A DNA stretch of 27,088 nt from JANXUF01 sp043747685 (GTDB lineage: Bacteria; Actinomycetota; Acidimicrobiia; Acidimicrobiales; Ilumatobacteraceae): positions 1 to 27,088 of the forward strand of contig JAYTOR010000288.1 of the NCBI GenBank assembly GCA_043747685.1, in the 5' to 3' direction. The position numbers and the translations under genes were made by a program. Below are positions 7,841 through 15,090 of this stretch, piece after piece (positions within the stretch are counted from its first letter, which is position 1; every line of letters starts with the position of its first letter). Under the pieces are notes generated by a model that was given only the letters and a program-made list of their open reading frames with translations, did not search any database and was not told the DNA's origin.

Positions 7841-8980
7841 CTAGAAGTTGAACTGGTCGATGTTGGAAGCGTCGAACACGGTCGGCGGGCCGAGAATGAC
7901 CGAAGGTGCCGCGCCTGCCGGAGCGGCGATCGTGTACTCCTTGAGCTTGCCGGCGGTGAACTTCGAGCCATCCTTGAGATTGGTCGTGCCAGACGCCAGA
8001 TTGGCTGCGGCATAACCGGCGAGGTAGCCGAGGTCCGACGGATTCCACAGCATGAATCCCTTGACAGTGCCATCCTTGATGTACGGCTTCATCTGCGATG
8101 GCAGGCCGAGACCTGTCAACTTGACCTTGGCAGCGATGTCCTTGTGCGTCGACAGGTACTGGGCTGCGGTCGAGATGCCGACGGTTGTCGGCGAGATGAT
8201 GCCGACGAGGTTCGGGTGAGCCGACAGCAGGCCGGTGAGGGCTGTCAACGACTTGGCCGGATCGTCGTCGCCGTAGACGACGTCGACGAGCTTCATGTTC
8301 GGGTACTTGGCAGCCAACTGCTGCTTCATGAAGCCGATCCAGGCGTTCTGGTTCGTGGCCGTGGCGGCCGCCGACAGGATGGCGATCTCGCCGGTGCTGT
8401 TGACGAGGGTCGCCATGTAGTCGACTTCGGCGGTGCCGATGGTTGCGGTGTCTGCCTGGTTGATGAACAGGTGGTTCGGGCAGTTGTTGTCGGAGTCGAA
8501 GGCGACGACCTTGATGCCGGCGGCGACCGCCTGGGCGATCGACGGGCACAGCGCATCGGGATCGTTGGCAGCGATGACGATGGCGTTGGCCTTGGCGGCG
8601 ATTGCAGCCTGGATCGACGGAATCTGTGCGGCGGCGGTGTCTTCCGTACCGCTGCTGACGACGACCTTGCCGCCGAGTTCCGTCAGGGCGGCTTCGCCGC
8701 CCTTGTCAGCCAGTACCTCGTACGGGTTCTGCGTGTCCTTCGGGATGTAGTACACCGTCAGGCCGGACTTGATGCCCGTTGCTCCGCCAGCGGCGGCCGT
8801 TCCAGCAGCAGTGGTTGCTCCAGCAGCAGTGGTTACTCCGGCGGCAGTGGTTGCTCCGTCGGCTGTGGTTGCCGAACTGCTGCTCTTGGTCGATGAGCCA
8901 CAGGCGGTGACGCCGATCGCCAGGCAGATGGAGGCGAGAGCGGCACCGCCCCGGCGACGTGAATGATGGGTGATGGTCAT
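7841..8980 (-). CDS. rhaS: Rhamnose ABC transporter substrate-binding lipoprotein
   Basis: A 379-residue periplasmic-binding-protein family 4 (RbsB-like) lipoprotein. Residues 1-26 are a lipoprotein signal peptide ending in the lipobox GVTAC, with Cys27 as the lipid anchor on the outer face of the membrane. A low-complexity Thr/Ala/Gly linker fills about 28-68. The mature domain begins at about 70 and carries VYYIPKDTQNPYEVLADKGG, a RhaS-type first strand. Binding of L-rhamnose is inferred from this similarity and from the surrounding rhamnose genes. The ATG overlaps the rhaQ stop as ATGA. The following hairpin may raise its level relative to the enzymes. Confidence 0.92.
   Translation of the reverse strand: MTITHHSRRRGGAALASICLAIGVTACGSSTKSSSSATTADGATTAAGVTTAAGATTAAGTAAAGGATGIKSGLTVYYIPKDTQNPYEVLADKGGEAALTELGGKVVVSSGTEDTAAAQIPSIQAAIAAKANAIVIAANDPDALCPSIAQAVAAGIKVVAFDSDNNCPNHLFINQADTATIGTAEVDYMATLVNSTGEIAILSAAATATNQNAWIGFMKQQLAAKYPNMKLVDVVYGDDDPAKSLTALTGLLSAHPNLVGIISPTTVGISTAAQYLSTHKDIAAKVKLTGLGLPSQMKPYIKDGTVKGFMLWNPSDLGYLAGYAAANLASGTTNLKDGSKFTAGKLKEYTIAAPAGAAPSVILGPPTVFDASNIDQFNF
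8802..8873 (-). repeat. Four 18-bp in-frame repeats encoding the rhaS linker
   Basis: Four direct units (8802-8819, 8820-8837, 8838-8855, 8856-8873) lie inside rhaS. The first two differ by one base, and the last is the most diverged. Each encodes six residues of the type (A/V)TTAAG, forming a flexible tether between the lipid-anchored Cys27 and the sugar-binding domain. Whole units can be gained or lost without shifting the frame. Confidence 0.9.
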
Positions 8981-10104
8981 GCTCGTTGTCCTTCGGTTGT
9001 TGTTGTTGTTGGTTGGTGAAGATCGGGGGCCCGTTGGGCGAGGCGGTCGCGGTTGCGCAGTCGACGGCGCTCACGGAGGCGATGTATGCCGGTGGCGATG
9101 TTCGGGAGTACGACACTGATGAGCAGCAACACGCCAGTGACGATGTTGCGCACCTGCGCATCGACGTTGCGCAACGTCAATGCCTGTTGGATGCAGGCCA
9201 TCACCGCCGTGGCGAGCACGACACCGATGATCGACCCGCGGCCGCCGAAGATCGAGATGCCGCCGAACAGCACGATGGCGACGACGTTGAGTTCGAGGCC
9301 CGTTCCGGCGTCGTAGCGGGATGTCGCGAAGCGCATGGTCCACAGCACCCCGGCGAACGAGCAGACTGTTCCGGACAGCACGTACAGCATCAGCTTGATG
9401 CGCTTGACGCGGATACCGGAGAAGTGCGCGGCTTCTGGCTGCAGGCCGATGGCGAAGATCGAGCGACCGACGGGCATGGCGTGCAGCACGACGCCGTAGA
9501 TGATCGCCAGCACGACGAAGAAACCGACCGAGTAGGCGATCTGCGTGTGGGGGATCGGAATGACGCCGATCTTCGTCAGCGTTGCCGGGAATTTGCCGAC
9601 CGATTTCGCTCCGAGGGTGATCTCGGCGAGGCCGCGAAACAGCGTGAGCGTGCCGATGGTGACGGCGATCGAAGGCAGGCCCAGTCTGGTCACGAGGACG
9701 CCGTTCAGCGCTCCGCCGATTGCGCCGACGATGAGCACGGCGACGATGGCGATACCGATCGGCCAACCGTGGAGATACAGGTAGCCGAGCAGCGTGCTCG
9801 ACAACCCGAGCATCGAAGCGACTGACAGATCGATCTCTCCGGTGATGACGATCAGCGTGAGCGGCAGCGCCATGACGGCGATCTCACCGATGTTCAGACC
9901 GATGTAGAAGAAGTTGGTGGCGTTCCAGAAGTTCGTCGTTCGATGGCCGTAGATCAGTGCACCGGCGAGGGCCACGAGGAGCGCCGATTCCCAGCGAAGC
10001 AGTCCACGCCAGGACGATTCGTTCGTCTGCGGGTTCCGAATGGTGGGCGGGGCCTGCACTGCACCGGAGGTGGCGGTCTGGGGAGGGGTTGTTTCAGACA
10101 ACAT
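8977..10104 (-). CDS. rhaQ: Rhamnose ABC transporter permease, second subunit
   Basis: A 375-residue integral membrane protein of the branched-chain/ribose permease superfamily (BPD_transp_2). After a polar N-terminus of about 38 residues come 8-10 hydrophobic segments. The family signatures are GEIDLSVASMLGLSS (about 89-103) and LFGGISIFGGRGSIIG near the C-terminal third. A Thr/Gln/Arg-rich tail closes the protein. With the other permease and RhaT it forms the membrane channel for L-rhamnose. The ATG at 10104 is preceded by a strong GGGGGGAG ribosome site and overlaps the previous permease by 11 bp. The rhaP/rhaQ labels follow Rhizobium gene order and could be swapped. Confidence 0.9.
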   Translation of the reverse strand: MLSETTPPQTATSGAVQAPPTIRNPQTNESSWRGLLRWESALLVALAGALIYGHRTTNFWNATNFFYIGLNIGEIAVMALPLTLIVITGEIDLSVASMLGLSSTLLGYLYLHGWPIGIAIVAVLIVGAIGGALNGVLVTRLGLPSIAVTIGTLTLFRGLAEITLGAKSVGKFPATLTKIGVIPIPHTQIAYSVGFFVVLAIIYGVVLHAMPVGRSIFAIGLQPEAAHFSGIRVKRIKLMLYVLSGTVCSFAGVLWTMRFATSRYDAGTGLELNVVAIVLFGGISIFGGRGSIIGVVLATAVMACIQQALTLRNVDAQVRNIVTGVLLLISVVLPNIATGIHRLRERRRLRNRDRLAQRAPDLHQPTTTTTEGQRA

Positions 10105-11125
10105 GGCGCTCCCCCCGTCCCGATTCGAGGCGTTCGACACGCAACGACAGCCAGCGATCGAAGGCGATCGCCGCCAGTAGCAGTGCGCCGGCGACGGCCT
10201 GGTTCCAGAAGGCCGAGACCTTGGCGGCGACGAGCGCCTGGTTGATCGTGTTGAGCAGCAGCGCACCGAGCGCTGCGCCGAAGACTGTGCCGCTGCCACC
10301 GAAGATCGCCACCCCACCGACCACGACGGCGGCCACGACGTTCAACTCGTATCCGGAACCGCCGGTCGCGTTGACGGTGGCGAACTGGGCGAGGAACAAC
10401 GCTCCGCCGAGCCCGGCGAGGCCACCGCTGACCACGAAAGCGGTGAACACCCGACGCCCACTCGGTACACCGGCGAGGGTGGCGGCTTCAGGATTCGAGC
10501 CGATGGCGTACAGGTCTCGACCGGCACGGAACGACCGCATGTAGAAGCCGACGGCAATGACGATGACGGCGACGATGATCGCCAGCCAGGGAATACCGAA
10601 GATGTGCTCGTACCCGACAACCTGGAACGAGTGGGGGATCAACGTCGGGTCGATCTGCTTGGCGTTGACGATCTCGGCGTCGACGCCGCGGACGATGTAC
10701 AGCATTGCCAGCGTCACCACCAGGCTCGGCACGCGTGTGACTGTGGTGATGATCCCGTTGATCGCGCCGATCAGCACTCCGATGCCGATGCCGACGAGGA
10801 AGGCCAGCGCGATCGGTGCGTTCGGGTGGGCGCGGAACAGCGTGCCGACGAGGTAGGCGGACAACCCGAGAACGGAACCGACAGACAGGTCGACGTTGCG
10901 GGTGACGACGACGAGTGTCTGCCCGACGGCGAGCAGGGCGACGAGCGATGCTCCGGACAGCAACTGGCGGATGCTGGCTGCGTTGGCGAATTCATGGTTC
11001 TTCAGCGTCGTGAATCCGAAGACGATCAGCAATGCCAGCACGATGCTCAGCTCGCGGGCGCGGAGCAGCAACTCGGAGCGTCTGACACCCGCAGGGCGGC
11101 TGATCGGCGCGACCGTCAGGCTCAT
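10094..11125 (-). CDS. rhaP: Rhamnose ABC transporter permease, first subunit
   Basis: A 343-residue permease of the same BPD_transp_2 family as its neighbour, with 8-10 membrane segments starting at about residue 25. Signatures are TRNVDLSVGSVLGLSAYL (about 75-92), IGSNPEAATLAGVPSGR in the cytoplasmic loop that contacts the ATPase, and GGVAIFGGSGTVFG. Two different permeases with a single double-domain ATPase is the arrangement of the Rhizobium rhaT-P-Q transporter. The ATG overlaps the rhaT stop as ATGA. Substrate assignment rests on the operon. Confidence 0.9.
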   Translation of the reverse strand: MSLTVAPISRPAGVRRSELLLRARELSIVLALLIVFGFTTLKNHEFANAASIRQLLSGASLVALLAVGQTLVVVTRNVDLSVGSVLGLSAYLVGTLFRAHPNAPIALAFLVGIGIGVLIGAINGIITTVTRVPSLVVTLAMLYIVRGVDAEIVNAKQIDPTLIPHSFQVVGYEHIFGIPWLAIIVAVIVIAVGFYMRSFRAGRDLYAIGSNPEAATLAGVPSGRRVFTAFVVSGGLAGLGGALFLAQFATVNATGGSGYELNVVAAVVVGGVAIFGGSGTVFGAALGALLLNTINQALVAAKVSAFWNQAVAGALLLAAIAFDRWLSLRVERLESGRGERHVV

Positions 11126-12684
11126 GCGGCAGCCCCGACTGTCTGACCAGTCGCTGCGCGCATGATCGACGCTTCGTCAGCGTCGTCGCGAGCGAATTCG
11201 GCGACGAGATGTCCTTCGTGGATGACGAGCACCCGGTCCGCCATGCCGAGCACCTCGGGCAGTTCGGATGAGATCATCAGGACGGCGATGCCTTGCGAAA
11301 CCAGTTGATCGAGTAATCGGTGGACTTCGGCCTTGGTGCCGACGTCGATGCCGCGTGTCGGTTCGTCGATGATCAGCACGGAAGGCTGCCTGGCGAGCCA
11401 TTTGGCGAGCACGACCTTCTGCTGGTTTCCGCCCGACAGCGTAGACACGGCATTCTTCATCCTGCCGAACTTCAGTTGCAGGCGCGAGGCCCAGTCGATG
11501 GCGAGATTTCGTTCGTCCGAGCGGTGAATCAGCCCGTTCCGGCTCAGCCGTGACAGCGAGGCGAGCGCCACGTTGTGGTCGATGCTGAGGTCCATCACCA
11601 GCCCCTGCTGGCGTCTGTCTTCCGGAACGAAGCCGATGCCGGCATCCATCGCCGCCAACGGTGAACCGTTCGGTAACGGTGTGCCGTCGAGGCGGACCGT
11701 TCCGGCGTCGTGACGGTCGATGCCGAAGATCGCCCTGGCGATCTCGCTGCGTCCAGCACCGACGAGGCCGGCAAGCGCAACGATCTCACCACGCCGAACG
11801 TCGAAGGAGACGTCGGTGAAGACGCCTTCACGGGTGAGCCGTTCGACCGACAGCGCAATCTCGCCGAGCATGGTCGCCGTCTTTGGAAACAACGAGTCGA
11901 GGTCCCGTCCGACCATCGAGCGAATGATGCTGTCGATCGATTCGTCTTCGATAAGGGAGGTGCGTACGAAGCGTCCGTCGCGCATGATTGTCATCCGCTG
12001 ACAGAGCGCGAAGACCTCTTCCAGGCGGTGGGAGACGAACAGCACGGCGGCGTTCTCAGCCTGTAAGGCGCGCACGACTTCGAAGAGACGGGCCACTTCG
12101 ACGGATGTCAACGCCGCTGTCGGTTCGTCCATCACGATGACCTTGGCGTCGAAAGAGATCGCCTTGGCGATCTCGACGATCTGCTGGTCGGCGACCGACA
12201 GCCCGCGAGCTGGCCGCAACGGATCGAGTGCGACGCCGAGTCGACGGAAGACCGCCTCGGCTCGGCGCCGCATTTCCACTTTGTCGATTCGACGGAACGA
12301 GCCGAGCGGCTGGCGTCCCATGAAGATGTTCTCGGCGACGCTGAGATCCGGGAACAGCGTCGGTTCCTGGTAGATCACCGAAATGCCGACAGCGCGCGAC
12401 GCTGCCGGCCCGTTGAGGACGAGGGTACGGCCGGCGACGATCAGTTCACCGGCGTCGGGCTGGTGGACCCCGGCGAGGATCTTGACGAGCGTCGACTTGC
12501 CGGCGCCGTTCTCGCCGAGCAACGCATGTGCTTCGCCCGGATAGAGGGTGATCGAACCATCTTCGAGGGCGCGGACCGAGCCGAACGACTTCGTCGCCTG
12601 ACGAAGTACGAGCAGTGGTTCCGGCGTTTCGGCAGCTGCGGATGCGTGCCCGGCGAGGGGCTCGTCTCGATTCTCAGTTGACAC
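11122..12684 (-). CDS. rhaT: Rhamnose ABC transporter ATPase (double domain)
   Basis: A sugar-importer ATPase with two fused nucleotide-binding domains (RbsA/MglA type), 520 residues from the GTG at 12684. Domain 1 has Walker A GENGAGKST (57-65), a divergent signature LSVADQQ and Walker B VIVMDEPTAAL. Domain 2 has a degenerate Walker A (GLVGAGRSE), signature LSGGNQQK and VLIIDEPTRGID. Only the first site is expected to be fully active, as is usual in this family. I prefer GTG 12684 because GGGGGGAG lies 4 bases upstream. An ATG at 12723 in the same frame would add 13 residues but has no ribosome site and lies close to the operator. It is the first gene of the rhamnose operon. Confidence 0.92.
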   Translation of the reverse strand: MSTENRDEPLAGHASAAAETPEPLLVLRQATKSFGSVRALEDGSITLYPGEAHALLGENGAGKSTLVKILAGVHQPDAGELIVAGRTLVLNGPAASRAVGISVIYQEPTLFPDLSVAENIFMGRQPLGSFRRIDKVEMRRRAEAVFRRLGVALDPLRPARGLSVADQQIVEIAKAISFDAKVIVMDEPTAALTSVEVARLFEVVRALQAENAAVLFVSHRLEEVFALCQRMTIMRDGRFVRTSLIEDESIDSIIRSMVGRDLDSLFPKTATMLGEIALSVERLTREGVFTDVSFDVRRGEIVALAGLVGAGRSEIARAIFGIDRHDAGTVRLDGTPLPNGSPLAAMDAGIGFVPEDRRQQGLVMDLSIDHNVALASLSRLSRNGLIHRSDERNLAIDWASRLQLKFGRMKNAVSTLSGGNQQKVVLAKWLARQPSVLIIDEPTRGIDVGTKAEVHRLLDQLVSQGIAVLMISSELPEVLGMADRVLVIHEGHLVAEFARDDADEASIMRAATGQTVGAAA

Positions 12685-12739
12685 GTCGCTCCCCCCTGGG
12701 TCGTCGTCGGCCCCGGAGGGCATGAACGGCGTTGAATTG

Positions 12740-12755
12740 ATTGAAACGATTCAAT
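12740..12755. promoter_or_regulatory. LacI-family operator in the rhaT/regulator gap
   Basis: ATTGAAACGATTCAAT is a near-perfect palindrome (one mismatched pair) with the central CG typical of LacI-family operators. It lies just downstream of the predicted rhaT promoter and overlaps the likely -35 region of the divergent regulator gene. One bound repressor could therefore block the operon and limit its own synthesis. Binding by the neighbouring LacI protein, and release by L-rhamnose or a pathway intermediate, are inferred. Confidence 0.75.
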
Positions 12756-12770
12756 TTCGGAGAACGATAA
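12741..12770 (+). promoter_or_regulatory. Possible promoter of the LacI-family regulator
   Basis: On the plus strand TTGAAA (12741-12746) lies 18 bp before CGATAA (12765-12770), which could act as -35 and -10. The -35 would lie inside the operator, which predicts autoregulation. A second possibility is the TANNNT element TAGTTT at 12794-12799, 7 bases before the GTG, giving a leaderless message. The sequence does not decide between them. Confidence 0.35.
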
Positions 12771-12792
12771 ACCCCGACCACGACGCTGTCAA
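12764..12792 (-). promoter_or_regulatory. Promoter of the rhaT-P-Q-S-M-I-EW-B-lutABC operon
   Basis: On the minus strand a perfect -35 TTGACA (12787-12792) is followed after 17 bp by a -10 TATCGT (12764-12769). Transcription would start near 12757, immediately before the LacI-type palindrome. This is the expected geometry for repression by blocking initiation or early elongation. Confidence 0.7.
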
Positions 12793-12806
12793 GTAGTTTC
12801 TCTGTT

Positions 12807-13823
12807 GTGACGCGGCAGCCGGACATTCGAGATGTCGCAGACCATGCAGGTGTTTCGGTCGGAACGGTGTCGAATGTCCTGAACCGACCTGACCTCGTCG
12901 CTGCCGGAACGCGGCAGCGTGTCGAGGATGCCGTGAACGCTCTTCGCTATGTACGCAACGAATCGGCGCGGCAACTTCGCAGAGGTCAGAGCCGCACGAT
13001 CGGCCTCATCGTGCCGGACATCGGCAACCCGTTCTTCACCGACGTCGCCCGCGGGATCGAGGACGTCACCAGTGCCGCCGACGCCCTGCTGATCGTCTGC
13101 GACAGCGACAATGGCGCCGACAAGGAGGAGCGATATCTGACGATGCTCGCCGAGCAACAGGTCCTCGGCGTGCTCCACGTTCCTGTTGGTTCGCCTGCCG
13201 GGGCAATCACCCGTCTCCGTGAACGGGGGATCCCACTCGTCCTGCTGGACTACAAGGGGGCCTCTCGCAAACAGTGCTCCGTATCGGTCAATGACGTGGC
13301 GGGAGGCGAGATGGCCGTCAGGCATCTGCTCGACATCGGCCACAAACGGGTCGGCTTCGTCGGTGCCGAGAGCAAGCCGGTGCCACAGGTGGTCGACCGA
13401 CTCGCAGGGGCCCGCAAGGCGATGGCCGACCGCAAGCGCCCTGCGAGCGCGTTGGTGATTCTGCCGACCCCCTCGCTGAACATCGCTGGTGGGATCGCTG
13501 CGGCACGCTCGCTGCTCGACATCGCACCGCTGCGGCGGCCGACGGCAGTCTCGTGCGTCAACGACCTGTTGGCGATCGGCATGATGCAGGAACTGCTGAG
13601 CAGAGGGATGCGGATTCCCGGCGATGTCGCCGTGGTCGGCTACGACGACATCGGTTTCGCCGAGGCACTCGCCGTCCCGCTCTCCTCTGTCCGCCAGCCG
13701 CGACACCAGCTCGGTCGGCGCGCCGCTGAACTGCTGATCGACGAAGCGACGAATGAAGATCACCGGCACGAGCGCGTCGTCTTCGAGCCGGAGTTGATCG
13801 TCCGCGAATCCAGCAACCGATGA
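12807..13823 (+). CDS. LacI-family transcriptional regulator of the rhamnose operon
   Basis: A 338-residue repressor-type regulator. Residues about 4-50 are the LacI helix-turn-helix with hinge (DIRDVADHAGVSVGTVSNVL, then RPDLV and RNESARQLRRG). Residues about 60-335 are a ribose-binding-like effector domain (IGLIVPDIGNPFF, VVGYDDIGFAEAL, SSVRQP, EPELIVRESS). It is divergent from the rhamnose operon and 84-122 bp from it, depending on the rhaT start. An operator of LacI type lies between them, so it most probably represses rhaT through lutC until an inducer binds. No Shine-Dalgarno site precedes the GTG. Rhamnose specificity is inferred from context, since LacI-type rhamnose regulators are only one of several known kinds. 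Confidence 0.93.
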   Translation: MTRQPDIRDVADHAGVSVGTVSNVLNRPDLVAAGTRQRVEDAVNALRYVRNESARQLRRGQSRTIGLIVPDIGNPFFTDVARGIEDVTSAADALLIVCDSDNGADKEERYLTMLAEQQVLGVLHVPVGSPAGAITRLRERGIPLVLLDYKGASRKQCSVSVNDVAGGEMAVRHLLDIGHKRVGFVGAESKPVPQVVDRLAGARKAMADRKRPASALVILPTPSLNIAGGIAAARSLLDIAPLRRPTAVSCVNDLLAIGMMQELLSRGMRIPGDVAVVGYDDIGFAEALAVPLSSVRQPRHQLGRRAAELLIDEATNEDHRHERVVFEPELIVRESSNR

Positions 13824-13841
13824 GCCGAGCTGTCAGCGGCT

Positions 13842-13898
13842 GGGCTCGCAGGTGCTGACGGAAGCAGCGGTCAGACGATGACCGCTGCGTGCGAGCCC
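13842..13898 (+). terminator. Large nested hairpin after the regulator gene
   Basis: A 9-bp outer stem (GGGCTCGCA 13842-13850 with TGCGAGCCC 13890-13898) encloses a perfect 10-bp inner stem (GCAGCGGTCA 13864-13873 with TGACCGCTGC 13879-13888) with a 5-base loop. A 13-base one-sided bulge (13851-13863) separates them. No U-run follows. It starts 18 bases after the regulator stop and ends 8 bases before the -10 of the next gene. A terminator or boundary structure is the simplest reading, but the size is unusual. Confidence 0.6.
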
Positions 13899-13906
13899 AT
13901 CGGCCG

Positions 13907-13912
13907 TAATCT
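13907..13912 (+). promoter_or_regulatory. -10 element for a probably leaderless mgtC-like gene
   Basis: TAATCT lies 6 bases before the GTG at 13919, so transcription should start at or next to the start codon. No ribosome-binding site is present upstream. This spacing is the usual mark of leaderless genes in actinobacteria. No convincing -35 is visible, because the nested hairpin occupies that position. Confidence 0.55.
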
Positions 13913-13918
13913 TGCTGC

Positions 13919-14440
13919 GTGAACACGACGCTGAGCAACCTCGATGCCGTGCTCCGGCTGCTCGTCGCAGCTGGCCTCGGATCGGTGATCGGCTGGGAGC
14001 GGCAGTTCCGTGGGCACCCGGTCGGTGACCGGACGTTCTCGCTCGTCTGCGTCGGCGCTGCAGCGTTCACGATTGCGGCGATCCCGTTTCCGGCTGACGC
14101 CGGCAAGGTGATCGCCGGCATCGTCACTGGCGTCGGATTCATCGGCGGTGGTCTCGTCTTTCGCCAGCCGATCACAACCGACGTACACGGGACGGCAACC
14201 GAGGTCCACGGAATGACGACCGCAGTCGGCATGTGGGCGATGGTGGCAGTCGGGGTGCTCTCCGGTATCGGCAGAATGCTGCTCGCCACGCTCACAGCTG
14301 TACTGGTCCTGTTCATCCTCGAACTCCGGCACCTGCCTGGCGTGAGTCGGCTCGACGCACGTCGCTTCATGTCCGGCCACCGTCAGGATGACGATCCGCC
14401 CATGGGGATGGGACCTGACTGGAGGGAATCAGGATTGTGA
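13919..14440 (+). CDS. MgtC/SapB-family membrane protein (short form)
   Basis: A 173-residue protein with about four membrane segments in the first 140 residues. It carries the MgtC/SapB family pattern: GLGSVIGWERQFRGHPVGDRTFSLVCVG early, then GVGFIGGGLVFR and TTAVGMWAMVAVG. It lacks the C-terminal ACT-like cytoplasmic domain of Salmonella MgtC and ends in a short charged tail. MgtC proteins act in the membrane and in pathogens modulate ATP synthase and adaptation to low magnesium; the role of short environmental forms is unclear. The gene is probably leaderless and overlaps the PAP2 gene by 4 bp (GTGA). Nothing in the sequence shows Mg2+ control. Confidence 0.88.
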   Translation: MNTTLSNLDAVLRLLVAAGLGSVIGWERQFRGHPVGDRTFSLVCVGAAAFTIAAIPFPADAGKVIAGIVTGVGFIGGGLVFRQPITTDVHGTATEVHGMTTAVGMWAMVAVGVLSGIGRMLLATLTAVLVLFILELRHLPGVSRLDARRFMSGHRQDDDPPMGMGPDWRESGL

Positions 14441-15090
14441 GCGACACGGGGGTGCGGCCTCTCGTCGCGGTCGCCGGCGCGTGTGCGGTATTGTTCGTAT
14501 TGTTGGCCTTTGCCGCTCACCATGCCGGAAACCTGCCGTTCGACCGGGCGGTCGACTCTGCGCTGTACCGGGTCCAGGGCACGCGTGGGCACAAGGTGGC
14601 GACGGCTGCCACATTCTTCGGTTCAGCCCCAGGGGTCGCGCTCGTCGGTATTTCCGTCGCCATCTGGCTGAGTCTCCGGCGGCGGATGATCGTCGCCGTG
14701 TTCGTCATCGGCGCACCGGTCGTTGCGGCAGTCGCCGAGACGCTCGCCAAGAAGGCGGTTGACCGCTTCGCCGAACCCACGGGTATCGGCGATCAGTTCC
14801 GCAACCAGCACTTTCCATCGGGACACGTCGCCGGATTCACGGCGCTCGCCGTCGCCATCGTCCTCGTCGCCTCGGTGCAGGCTCTTGGTGGCGCGAGTGG
14901 GCGGCTCGGCCTGCTGTCGGTCGCTGCGTTCGCCGGCGTCGTTCTGGTGGCAGTCTCGCGCATCAGCCTCGGCGCACATTTCTTCACCGACACGGTTGGG
15001 GGTTTCCTACTGGGTACGGGAATCAGTTGTTCCATCGCCGCTGTGGTGATTCGTGTCAGCCCGCCGCCGCACCTCGGCGTTCGCTCGTGA
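14437..15090 (+). CDS. PAP2-family membrane phosphatase
   Basis: A 217-residue membrane protein of the type 2 phosphatidic acid phosphatase family. About six hydrophobic segments carry FPSGH (126-130), SRISLGAHFFTD (S174, R175, H181, D185) and KAVDRFAEP (106-114). H130 and H181 are the expected catalytic pair for removing phosphate from a lipid phosphate or undecaprenyl pyrophosphate. The first motif normally ends in RP but here reads EP, so phosphate binding may differ. Substrate cannot be told from sequence. The GTG overlaps the mgtC-like gene, forming a two-gene unit. Its last 35 bp overlap the end of the convergent histidine kinase gene. Confidence 0.88.
   Translation: MSDTGVRPLVAVAGACAVLFVLLAFAAHHAGNLPFDRAVDSALYRVQGTRGHKVATAATFFGSAPGVALVGISVAIWLSLRRRMIVAVFVIGAPVVAAVAETLAKKAVDRFAEPTGIGDQFRNQHFPSGHVAGFTALAVAIVLVASVQALGGASGRLGLLSVAAFAGVVLVAVSRISLGAHFFTDTVGGFLLGTGISCSIAAVVIRVSPPPHLGVRS

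Noticed and set aside
12685..12723. ATG 12723 as the rhaT start
   Set aside because: In frame, but it has no ribosome site and lies close to the operator; GTG 12684 has GGGGGGAG at the right distance. Kept only as an alternative.
13842..13898. Stem-rich segment as a tRNA or CRISPR repeat
   Set aside because: No cloverleaf, anticodon arm or CCA context, and no further repeat copies with spacers.
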